The notes below the pieces were generated by a model. The model had not been told where the DNA came from, made no database searches, and saw only the letters and a program-made list of their open reading frames with translations. A stretch of 64,000 nt of DNA from Trogon surrucura (lineage: Eukaryota > Chordata > Aves > Trogoniformes > Trogonidae), in assembly GCA_020746105.1 (NCBI GenBank), contig CM036618.1, positions 117,505,161 through 117,569,160 of the forward strand, given 5' to 3'. Position numbers and translations under genes: made by a program. Shown piece after piece: positions 52,003 through 62,260 of this stretch; positions within the stretch are counted from its first letter, which is position 1, and each line of letters starts with the position of its first letter.

Positions 52003-52021
52003 GCCTGACGGGACTTGTAGT
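52003..52021 (-). promoter_or_regulatory. ZNF143/Staf-type (SBS) motif
   Basis: On the minus strand the sequence begins ACTACAAGTCCC, matching the conserved first half of the SBS motif (ACTACAANTCCC), which is bound by ZNF143 and THAP11 at many CpG-island promoters. The second half (GTCAGGC) fits the usual AGNATGC end less well. It lies about 390 bp upstream of the putative exon-1 donor, where a proximal promoter site would be expected. Confidence 0.5.
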
Positions 52022-52122
52022 GCCCCGCCCTCCCCGCGGGGGGGAGGGGGGGGCGGGGGTGGGTGTGTCCGTGCGCGTGCACAGACACGTGCGCGGGGTG
52101 CGCGCAGCCCCGCGGGGACGAG

Positions 52123-52265
52123 CAGGGGCAGGGGCAGGGGTAGGGGTAGGGGTAGGGGCAGGGGCAGGGGCAGGGGTAAGGGTAAGGGTAGGGGTAGGGG
52201 TAGGGGCAGGGGCAGGGGCAGGGGCAGGGGCAGGGGCAGGGGCAGGGGTAGGGGCAGGGGCAGGG
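52123..52265. repeat. (AGGGGY)n hexamer array, about 24 units
   Basis: AGGGGC and AGGGGT units alternate in blocks for about 143 bp, with a few AGGGTA variants near 52177-52190. Regular runs of four G on the plus strand make it a strong candidate for G-quadruplex formation. It lies directly upstream of the PELI1 CpG island and is followed within 16 bp by the CR1 3' end. Confidence 0.95.
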
Positions 52266-52280
52266 AAAAACCCCGTCGGG

Positions 52281-53045
52281 ATCATGGAATCGGAAAGCCA
52301 CAGAATGCGTCGGGCTGGCAGCCCTTTAAAAGGCCGTTTAGTCCAAGCCCCCCCTCACTAGATCGGGCTGCTCAGACCCCGTCCAGCCCGACCCTGAGTG
52401 TCTCCAGGGATGGAGCCTCCACTACCCCCCTGTGCCCCCCTCATAGTGCAGAACTCCTTCCTTATAGCTAGTCTAAATCTATCATCTATAATCTATATAA
52501 TCTGTAATCTATAGTCTAAATCTATCATCTGTAATCTATATAATCTATACAGTCTAAATCTATCATCTATAATCTATATAATCTATAATCTATAGTCTAA
52601 ATCTATAATCTATAAACTATATAATCTATAATCTATAGTCTATCATCTATAATCTATATAATCTATATAATCTATAATCTATAGTCTAAATCTATAATCT
52701 ATATCATCTATATATAATCTATAGTCTAAATCTATAATCTATATCATCTATATATAATCTATAGTCAATCTATAATCTATATCATCTATATATAATCTAT
52801 AACCTATAGTCTAAATCTATAATCTTATACAGTCTAAATCTACCCTGCTCTAGTTTAAAACTGTTGCCCCTTGTCCTATCCTTACACACCCTGGTAAACA
52901 GCCCCACCTCATGTCTCCTGCAGCCCCCTCAGGTACTGGCAGGCCACCGTAAGGTCTCCCCAGAGCCTCCTCCAGGCTGAACAGCCCCAACTCTCTCAGC
53001 CCATCGTCGTAGGAGAGGTGCTCCAGCCCTTCGATCACAGAGTAC
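52281..53045 (-). mobile_element. CR1 LINE 3' portion split by an AT-rich tandem array
   Basis: The left part (52281-52470) is the reversed CR1 3' end, with GTTTAGTCCAAGCCC and GGATGGAGCCTCCACTAC. The right part (52843-53045) continues as the next CR1 segment (GTTGCCCCTTGTCCTATCC, then CAGAGCCTCCTCCAGGCTGA). Both parts are in the same orientation and contiguous in CR1 order, so this is one insertion whose middle has expanded. The copy lies just upstream of the PELI1 promoter. Confidence 0.85.
52470..52842. repeat. AT-rich tandem array inside CR1
   Basis: About 370 bp are built from variants of AGTCTAAATCTATAATCTAT and TATATCATC. Both edges carry AGTCTAAATCTA, a motif that belongs to the CR1 sequence itself. 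A higher-order unit of about 40 bp is visible between 52680 and 52800. Confidence 0.85.
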
Positions 53046-53063
53046 AACCATCAACCCATCATG

Positions 53064-53105
53064 TATACATACATATATATATATATGTGTACGTGTCTAT
53101 GTGTG
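53064..53105. repeat. (TA)n/(TG)n microsatellite
   Basis: Alternating CATA, TATA and TGTG steps follow the CR1 copy. Confidence 0.75.
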
Positions 53106-53343
53106 CATCAGTAGGGTAAAACTAATCTGTCTCAGCACTGCCTGAACCCAGCTCACGTTCCCTGTTAGTGGGTGAACAATCCAAAGCTCGGTGAATTCTG
53201 CTTCGCAACGATGGGAAGAGCCGACACCGCAGGATCAAAAAGCAATGTCGCTACAGACACTTGGTCTCCACAAACCAGCTATCCCTGTGGTAACTTTTCC
53301 AATACCTCCTGCTTAAAACCCAAAAAGCCAGAAGGATCTTGAG

Positions 53344-53373
53344 GCATATACATATATATATATATATATATTT
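53344..53373. repeat. (TA)n microsatellite
   Basis: A perfect alternating TA run of about 24 bp. Confidence 0.85.
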
Positions 53374-55269
53374 ACATGTACCGCAACTATGGTGAGGTGC
53401 CACCACCTGCAAGGGCGATTCCTGCCATGAGTGAGCCCAGGTCCAGCAAACAAAACCCCGAAGGCAGCCCTCCGTGCCCCCTGGCACGGCTTGGCTGTGC
53501 CGGTGGGAGTTGGGCACCGGTGCAGAGAGGGGCTGCAGCACACCTCTGGGGCAGGCACACAGTCAGTGCTCTCCCTTCCTCTGGTAAAAAATGAGGTTTC
53601 AGGTATCTGTGTAGATTTACAGAGCTCAAGTCCTCATGGTGCAATGCTCGGGCAATATATTGGGCAGAGATGATGGGGTAATCCCCACTGGCTGGACTCC
53701 AGTGCCAGTGGCCACAGCCACGGAGCATTTAGAGCTTGGGAGCCCCACGTCGCTCAGAGAACATCCCTCGTTGCGGGTTTTTAGCCTCTGTTGTTGGCCA
53801 GAGTGAAGTAAATAATTCCAGATATTGTAACGTGTGATGTGCTGCCCTGGCCCAGTCCATGAACATCTCGCTATGGGGTGATGGTGGTGCTTGAATAAAT
53901 ATATGAAACCATATTTCAGGTGAGGCAGGGGAATCGCTCTGTATCATGAGCTGCTCCGGCAGTAGTGCCCATGACAACTGCTATAGTGGTTCTGCAAGAA
54001 TGTTTGGACAAAACGTGTTCCTGAGATAAATACCTCGAAATACCGTTCCAGCTGAAAGACCCTTCTAGCGACGGAAAGAAAGACTACAGTAATGGATTTT
54101 GTTCTATGCTGTCCACAGCTTGAGGGAAATCACAGCCTGGATGTGGCCTTCAAACTTATTTTTGTCTTCTGGTACATAGTGAGAGACAAATAAACAGATT
54201 TTTAAGGGAAATGGGTTTTTTTACCACCACATCACTCAGGAAAAAACATGGTCCTGTCCCAGAACGACACACAAAGTCAGTGGAGATGTTTTCACTGCCA
54301 CTGCACCAAGACCTGCTAAAGAATTAGCGAGGTTTGGAAACATCAGTGGTGCCTGGCTGTGTAAGCACAGCTCTCCTGGTTGTTTGGTTTCATTTGCCTT
54401 GGGATTTTTAAAGAGAGATGAAGAGATATGACTTGCAACTCCCAGATTATAAGAACAAAGGAGTCAAGGGTGCTCGTCCCTTCTGACCTCTGGCATGTAA
54501 CACTGGGCATCCCGAAAATAGACTTTGCTTCAAAGGTGGTATTTCTTTCAAAGAAGCGTCGACACCTGAGATGAAAATAGCCCCGACGGCAAATACACCC
54601 CTGATTTGGCGACTGCTGCCAGCAGAGCCCGGTGTTAAAACCGAGCTCTCCATGAAGCGTTTATTGGTTTGCGTTTGGATTTGCTGTAGCTCTGTTCTCC
54701 ACGCTCAGCAGCCCGTTATCTTTGCTTTATTCTAACCTAGGTATTTACAGCCTGCTGATCGAGGCATCCTTTAATCCTCTCTTTGCTGAGCTACCAATAC
54801 CAGCATCCCCTAAAGCTTCGCAAGTCATACCCTCGCCCCTGAAGCAGGGGTGTGCCCCGCAGCTCCCCACAGCTGGCAGAGGTGTCACTTCCCATGGGAC
54901 TCAGCCACAACAGAGTAAGGAGCACGTGTGTGAGCATGTGGGAGCTGGGTGGCGGGTGACAGCGGTGTGAGGGCATGGGGGGAGAAGGCTCCTGGCAGGA
55001 GCCCCGGCGCTGAAGGCCGATGGGTCCCGCCTGGCAAGAAGACACGTCTCTCCTCCCAGAGACAAGGCATTCCCTTTCCTGGGATGGGAGGGCAAAAGCT
55101 GGGGGAGATGGGATGGGGAAAAAGGTGAGGAATAGGAGGAAAGCCACCACAATCACGGACGGGCATCATGCCGGGATGAGCCGGATGCTGGCTGATCCCT
55201 GCAAGCAGCCTCACATGCTCTGCGTGTAATGAATCAGTTGCCACACATGTGATGTAACATGACAGCGTT

Positions 55270-55365
55270 AATAGATCTCATCATTATCCAATTTACTTGG
55301 GGAAACTGAGGCACAGAGAGACAAATATTGTGCCTGGGGCATACTGGGCCTAGATTGAAGGAGAC
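55270..55365 (+). mobile_element. MIR SINE remnant
   Basis: GGGAAACTGAGGCACAGAGAG is the hallmark of the MIR core, preceded by ATTATCCAATTTACTT and followed by a weak match to the region with TGCC. It is ancient and diverged. Confidence 0.7.
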
Positions 55366-58300
55366 CTCATGATGCCATCCCGTGCTCACTTTACTAAGTC
55401 GCGTAGGAATCAGGTGCAGCTGGCAGAAGCATCTCTGGAGGATGCCAAAGACAGCCTGAGAGGAAGAGGATGAGCTCAACATTCACGATAGGGAGTCTTG
55501 CCCCTAGTATTCGTGTCCTGACACAGCAAATAGTCCCTCTTGCCATGTTCAGCTCCCAAGAGCTGCTCTAGGCTGCTGTCACTCGCTGCATTGTCCTGTA
55601 GTAGCTGTAGGGTTTATTGCTTTGACCCCTTTCCCGATTTTGTCCAGCTGTGCCACCCTCACACAGAAGCTGAAGCTTCCCCGAAGCACCAGTGATGGGT
55701 TTCCAGTATCCCAGCATCCCTGCTGCTGCCTTGTCCCGGCTGTCTTGGAGACACGTCCCAGGCACCAGCGGTGCCGGGCTTGAGTCTGGCTCTGTCCCAG
55801 GAGAGCATCTGCAGCAGGACCAGAGCTCACATCCTATTGCTGACCCTCTTTTATTCAACTCCTCATGATGAATAATAGCCTTTGATAGACTTCTGGTTCA
55901 TTAGTTGGCCCGATCCCTTCTTAAGGCTGTGCAAGCTCTTGTCCTGGCTCTGCCCCGCTTGCAGTTCCCTTTCTCCCTGATCTCCATCCTGCCTCAGGGT
56001 TCATTTCTCGCTCAAAGACAGTTCAGAGGAAGCTTAAGAGACAAATCAGCTTTACAAAGCATTCCTCTTGTAGGAGGGACAATTTTCAGAAAGCTTTTCT
56101 TTCTCCACTTGGGAAAAAAAAAAAAAAAAAGAAGAGGAAACAGCTGAGTTTGGTGGCTGCTTTTGGTGTTTCCTTATACTTAACACATGTCCCTTGCTCT
56201 GGAAAAGGAGCAACCACTGCTCCAGGCTTACAGTCCTCTGTGACATGCCCAGAGGTCTGGAGAAGCTGGTGCTAAAACTGGGCTTTGTAACTCGGCTACC
56301 TGCTGCCAGCAAGCCTGGGGGCTGGTTTTCCTTCTGACCCTGCCATGTCCTCTTGTCCCGTAAGTTGGTACCACTCCATTGTGAGACAGCAGGGAGCTGG
56401 AACATAAAAGACTCCACTTTTTGGGGGAGCCAAGCTGGCCTGAGGTGACCCGGCACCATGGAGAATTGGTTGGAGGAGGGAGGGTGGGTAGGTAAAGCAT
56501 CACCTCTGCTGAGCCATCTCGTTTCAGACCATTTTTTTCCCCTCCCGGCACTGAAACTTGGAGCTGCTGCCCGGCAATATGGAGCTCTAAAATAATCTTT
56601 GATATTTAAACAACTATTTTCTGTTTTCTGACAGCCACATACTGTTCCAGTGTTCGTGTCAAACAGGCTTTCTGAGTCAGATGCAAAATAAAACGACACA
56701 TGGCCCCCCCCTGAAGTTCCCATCAGAGCATGTATGATCCTGTGATCTCACCGCAGTGAGGGAGGAACAGTAAAGGCTCTTGGCCAGGTTTCTGTGCTGC
56801 TCTGAACTGCATAGAACCCCAACAGCAATAGCTCACCGCACCCCACTGCTCCTGTCTATATTCTTAAATAAAATGACCCTGAGCCGGAGCGGCTTGGCTG
56901 GACTCGCAACCATGTTGCTGAACATCCTGCATCCCCAAAATCATGTGGCTGGTCCAAAACTGCCCCAGCACATCTCCTGGCCGTGCCCAGATCATCTTCT
57001 AGACCTAGGCTGCCAAGTTCAACTTACTGAGATACTTCACCAAGACCTCCCCAAAAATCTCAGAGACTCCTCTCGTCCCTGGGGGAGAATCTGTGTCCCC
57101 AAGGGGTGTCCTCGCGCCTCTCTAAACCAGCTGCCTCCCCGGGATGTGAAACGGAGGGTAGCATCACCTTTCTCCTCCAGCCTGTAAGAATTGGAGGGAT
57201 TCAAATCTGCACCCAAACAAACTTCATCTGGGACCAAAGCTGCAGGGACCGAGCACGATGACAGGGCGTTGGGCAGCTGCCAGTGCCGTGACGTGCTGCC
57301 GTGTGTGCCTGCGTGGGCAATCACCGTGGCTCGGTGCCACGAGTTGTGATTGAGTCATTAGTCAGAGTTCAGTCGTGTGAAAATATTTGAGATAACAAGT
57401 CAACGCTGAGTCCCTTCTTGGAAGGGTTAAGCAGATGGATGTTTAGCGCTGGCTGTCAGGAGGTTGGACTATGTCAAACCCACGATGGTGCTGTAATCTG
57501 GAGCGCCGTTCATCGCCTTGAGCATCAGGTTTTGGGCTCTCTGAGAGAAACGTGCTAATTCCTCCAGCTCATTACATGCTCAGCCTTTGGCCCATAAAGG
57601 GCTTGAAATCAAATCACAGTAGAAAAAATGAACCTCCCTGAGTCTGGCAGCTTTTCCAGTTGCCAGCGGTGGCACCCGTGCTGCAACTCGGCGGAGTAAA
57701 AGGGTGGCTGTGCCATCACTCGTAATCAATCGTGTGCGCCAATTAAATTATGTTCTTCCATCAGTTCTTAGAAATGCAATTTGCTTTAAGTTAACAAGCA
57801 AACATCTGCCCTCTCAAAGCGTATTTGCAGAGATGTAAAATCAAGGGACACTTCATAACGGCAGAGAGGAGGGAGAGAGCCGCGGCGCCAGCACGGTGTT
57901 TATCAACGATGCCGATGGTGGTTGCGTCGCAGTCAGGTACCCGGATGGACACACATCAATCCTGCCAACATGCATTAGTTAACGATGGGGAACCGAAAAA
58001 TATTGTCCTTACAGAGGACCTCCCTTTGAAGACAACTGCAGCAGAGGAGCGTACGTGGCACATGAAGCCTCCTGCTGTCCCTCCGCTGAGGCGGGCTCTG
58101 GTGTGTATTTCATTGCTTTTCCTCACACGAGGGTCTAGAAGGAAAGTTCGTTCAGCATTTGCGGTGATTTTTCCCCCCCAGCTGTACCCTGCCGGGTGCA
58201 GTCAGCCCTCCACCAAGCAGCACCCCAGGAGCATCTCTCTGGTGGCTCGGATGAGAGAAGGTGCTCAGCTGTTGCTCAGCCTCACAGTGGTCCTCCCGTG

Positions 58301-58714
58301 GGCCACGCAAACACGCATCTCAGCTTTTCCAGACACCCACTCCCAGAATGAAAGCTCTGGGGGTTTTGTGGTTTATTTTTTTTAACTTACTTTTCTTTTG
58401 TTCTTCTCTGAAGCACGATCTCTGAAGCTGTCGGCTGGGAGGACATCAGCCCCGTGCGTTTTCCCAGAGAGGAGGACGTGGTAGCATCTCCCCCTCACGC
58501 AACCCACGGCACAACCAGTAAAACGGAGGAGGCAGGTGTTACTTCAGTAAGGCATATTTAAATACATAATTAGGTGAAACGAAAACACCACGCATCGCTC
58601 GTCAGAGCTGGTGTATCAGTGTGGAGGATGGAGTAATAAGAAAATCAGTACATTGTGAATGCTGCTTGTGAGTGCTCCTGGCACCCATAGGATGGGTTTG
58701 TTTCATAGGTGACC

Positions 58715-58805
58715 TCCACAGCCCCCTGTACATGTGAGGAAACTGAGGCAGAGAAAAATGAAGAGGCCTGTCTTAGAACATCATCAGGGTTAGGGCCAGC
58801 ACAGG
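58715..58805 (+). mobile_element. MIR SINE remnant
   Basis: It contains TGTGAGGAAACTGAGGCAGAG, the MIR core, with decayed flanks. Confidence 0.65.
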
Positions 58806-59429
58806 AGCGTGAGGACGGACACAGTGAGGTGGTACCTCACCCATATTTTAGGACTGGCAAGCAGTGGGGATATCCACAGCACCCCTCTCCCATCCAGATG
58901 ATTTAACCTCTCCTCTGGTTCTCACCTCTGAGAGAAGCAGCAGCCATTCCCTTGTTGATTTACCACTTGGAGACCAGTTCACATCATGTCCAAGTCCGCG
59001 CTGTCTAACCACGGGGTTAGCTGGAGAAAGGAAGCAGCTTTTGAGTCCTCAAAGCCCATGAAAACACACAAAACCACAGATGTCTACGTACTTTTGTTTG
59101 CATTCAACATAGGCTGTCAAAGCTCTTTTTTTTTCCTTTTTTTTTTTTTCCTTCTGAATGTTACGGAAAAAAAATCCCATGATTTCTGCCTGGGAGCTCC
59201 AATGCCAGAAGGCCCATTGATTTAAGCCACATAAGCTGGCTGCATGGTAACAGAGTAACACAATTTCCTCATCTTTCCCACTCAAAAAATATGATTAACA
59301 TGGTGTCTTCTTGAAGGTTGGCAGTCCAAGGAAGAAGTTAAAGGGAAGGAGGTCACCATGGGCTCTGTCAAAACAAGGCTTGTGTGATCACTGCTCAAAG
59401 GGGTCAGGATGCGATTAAAAGCCCCCCTG

Positions 59430-59545
59430 GGGCCAGCTGAAGAACTTCTTCCTAACGTCCAATCTGAACCCATCCATCTCGAGTTTTAATCCATTCCCTC
59501 TAGTCCTACCACTACCCGACATCCTGAAGAGTCCCTCTGGTGCCT
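59430..59545 (-). mobile_element. CR1 LINE fragment
   Basis: GAACTTCTTCCTAACGTCC, then AATCCATTCCCTCTAGTCCT, matches the reversed CR1 3' region. Both ends are truncated. Confidence 0.7.
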
Positions 59546-60807
59546 ACAGGTTTGGGGTATAGCAGCTTGCTGCACCCCAGGGTGAATCAGAGCTGTGACA
59601 GCACAGGCTCACTGAACAGGAGCCAGCAGCCCATCTTGCCAGCAAATGCTCAGCCCTGCAAGCTCTGGGGGCTCCATCAGGTCCTGTATGGTCCTGGAGC
59701 AGACGTTGTTCCACCCACAGGTGGATGCAGGACTGCATCACCAGATGTCCTCTAAGGGCTTGGTGATAAAAGGCCCCTAGAGCACATTGGTTGTGTCTGT
59801 GACAATAAAACAACCCACGCCAGAGCCTCAGAATCGTGGACTAAGCCAAGGGGCCCATGCGTTGCCCAGGTATGTTTAGAAAATCGCGCGAGCTGTAGAT
59901 CATTTGGAGACGGGGCCACTTTGTCTGGGGCTGCAGGAGACTTTGACAGCAGTAGTACATTGCCAGCTGGCCTCAGGACAAGGAAACCACCTGGGACATG
60001 CTTAATTTATTAACGTACCTGTTGTCTTTGAGGCTCAGTGGTGTCGTCTGAGGGCCATTGGTGTAATGCAGGCTCACGCTGCTTCCTCCGTGCTGGCAAC
60101 ACCGATGCTCCTTGGTGAGAGTGACAAACACGATGCCAAGGTTCACAGCTATGTGAACAATGCTTTCCCAGCAGGAAAACTAGGAAATGGAGGGGGAAAC
60201 ATGTTATTTTTTTTCAAAAACGCACACCCTGGTTGTGCAAAAAGGGGAAGAGAAACGAAATTGCCTGCTCGTGGAGCACCTTGTGAGTCACTCGGATCCT
60301 AAGGTGTGGTATCACAGCCTGCAGAGCTTGGCAGGTCCACCCTCGCTTCGCTGTCTCCGTGGCAGGAGCCAAGCAGTTTTTCAGGGCTGGGTATTGCAAA
60401 CCACCCAGGGAAGACAGGCTTACCCTGGGGCCACCTGGCATCAGCAGCCCGGCACATCCCGACGGGAGCTCGCCGTGCTCTGACGCAGCCTGGCCGTGCC
60501 ACGACCAGCTGCTGCCCAGCCTTTGGTGCTGGCAGAAATGACGACCTGTGCTGCTTTGGGAGGGGACACACAGACGCACCCAACGGCGTTGTCTTGCACT
60601 GCCCGATGTACCAAAGGGAATAACAAAAGCCGCAGAAGCAACATGAGTAAAGTGTCAGAGAGGCCAAAAAGAGGATTTTCTGGCTGTGTGCTTATAGCAA
60701 AGCCGGGCTTTGACCTCTGCAAGGCCAGGAAATGTAGGTGTGGTGTCCACGCCTGGATGCAATGGCGAGAATTTTCCCTACGTAGCAACAGTTGTCATGT
60801 AGCAATA

Positions 60808-60990
60808 ATACTCGGCAATTTTCAAGGCACTTGAGAAATAATTAATCCACACATCAGCCTTGCCAGGTAGGCAGCTAAATATTTTCATCTGTGCTTTTTC
60901 AGCTTGGAGAAGTGAGACCAAAAAAAAAATAAAAATAAAAATGAAATGAAGCAGCTTGTCCACGGTCACGGCAAGAGCAGCTGCCAAGAT
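60808..60990 (+). mobile_element. MIR SINE remnant with an A-rich insertion
   Basis: The order matches MIR: AATTAATCCACACA, then CCAGGTAGGCAG, then TTTTCA, then AGCTTGGAGAAGTGAGAC and finally CAGCTTGTCCACGGTCACGGC. An A-rich run (60919-60948) splits the core. Confidence 0.6.
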
Positions 60991-62082
60991 GCGGGCAGCG
61001 CTCAGGGGCTGCATCGGGACAAGAGGGCGGATGCAAAGGGAAAGCAGCACACCCACAAGCAGCGCATCAGGAAGGTCAAAGGAAGCACCGAGTTTTCAAT
61101 CTAGTAAAGCAAACTTCCCAGCTGAGACACTTTTATGCTGCTCACGCTGGCATTTCACAGTTTGGTTTAATTATACTAATCACTTCGATGATGACTCCTG
61201 ACATTCACCTTCATTAGCCACTGGCAGCCGTGCTCAGCTGCCTCGACTCCAGAGCTATCAATGTCTGCTTTAAATAACCCATGAGCAAAATCAGCTGGGA
61301 GACAGTGTGTCTGGCCTCTCCCCTGGCATCGCCGGCACGGAGGTGGCTGGGAATGCAAAACCAAAGCCAAAATTGCAGTTTCACCCTGGCTGAGCATGGG
61401 CATGACCTTTTTCGGGATGTCTTGGGGTGGGGAGAGCTTTTCTCATTGGCACTAAGGGTCGATGTGCAGGGAGGACCAGGCGAAGTCAATGGCATCATCT
61501 TCCCAGTTGGTTCAGGCATGGTGTCGTTGCTACACCTCCTGTTGCATAAACACGTAGTTGATGCCATAACCAGGCCCCAGCACCTATTTTCCACACACAA
61601 AAAGAACTTCAGATCGTGCAGAGGGTATTCAAATCCTAAAAGTGAGGGGTGTAACAGCTGGAAGGGCAAAGCAAAAGGCAGGAGCACCTGTGGTGCCACT
61701 TCTCAGAGTGTAGGGCAGCGTGGCCAGAGAGTAAAGCCAGCCCCTGCCCCACACCCAGAGAGCCACCGAGGCCACCACAGCTGCCCTTCCCGGCAGCATG
61801 CCTTACCTGTCTTAAAGTAAGGTGAAATGCAGAAAAATCACAAAATCCCAGGCAAATCACAAAGGCAATGAGGTGCTGTGATGCAGCTGGTTCATTTTTC
61901 CTTCCTTGTGGTTTAATGTGCTGCTTACAGCTTGTGATTCCCTTTTTACTGCTCAGGGAAACACAGAAACAAACCTTTCAGTGATGCCATTTGTCAAAGC
62001 AGAGGAATCCGAGCTCTGCAAAATAAAAGCAGACGGAGAGGTGAGATACTGCTGCTTTCAAGTTAAAGATGCTGCAGCAACT

Positions 62083-62260
62083 GGAACAGGCTGCCTAGGG
62101 AGGTTGTGGAATCTCCATCTCTTGAGACATTCAAAACCCGCCTGGACGCGTTCCTGTGCGCTCTAGTGTAGGTGATCCTGCTCTGGCAGGGGGGTTGGAC
62201 TAGATGATCTTTGAGGTCCCTTCCAACCTTTAACATTCTGTGATTCTGTGATTCTGTGAA
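62083..62260 (+). mobile_element. CR1 LINE 3' end with intact octamer tail
   Basis: GGAACAGGCTGCCTAGGGAGG through GGGTTGGACTAGATGATCTT to CCTTCCAACC is a well-preserved CR1 3' end. It finishes with three copies of ATTCTGTG (62235-62258), the terminal octamer repeat of the family. It is the youngest-looking CR1 in the window. Confidence 0.92.

Larger units (their letters stand above)
51500..52115. promoter_or_regulatory. CpG island, likely PELI1 promoter
   Basis: Dense CG dinucleotides and several GC-box-like G runs fill this stretch, sharply bounded by A-rich DNA on the left (about 51370-51490) and by a G-rich hexamer array on the right. It is the only large CpG island in the window outside the terminal coding exon, and it lies upstream of the PELI1 coding exons on the correct side. 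Promoter identity is inferred from this placement and from the splice donor inside it. Confidence 0.75.

Noticed and set aside
52123-52265. Interstitial telomere repeat
   Set aside because: The unit is AGGGGY, not TTAGGG; only a few AGGGTA variants look telomere-like.
51414-52361. Long open frames on both strands across the CpG island and hexamer array (295 and 253 codons)
   Set aside because: They translate the hexamer repeat into Pro-Cys/Pro-Tyr or Gly-Val/Gly-Ala runs and overlap the promoter. Openness follows from GC-rich, 6-bp periodic sequence; there is no domain or splice support.
56052-56723. 223-codon minus-strand frame
   Set aside because: It ends in a poly-A derived Phe run and has no recognisable domain.
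57825-58385. 186-codon plus-strand frame
   Set aside because: No recognised family; composition is ordinary intergenic and no flanking exon evidence exists.
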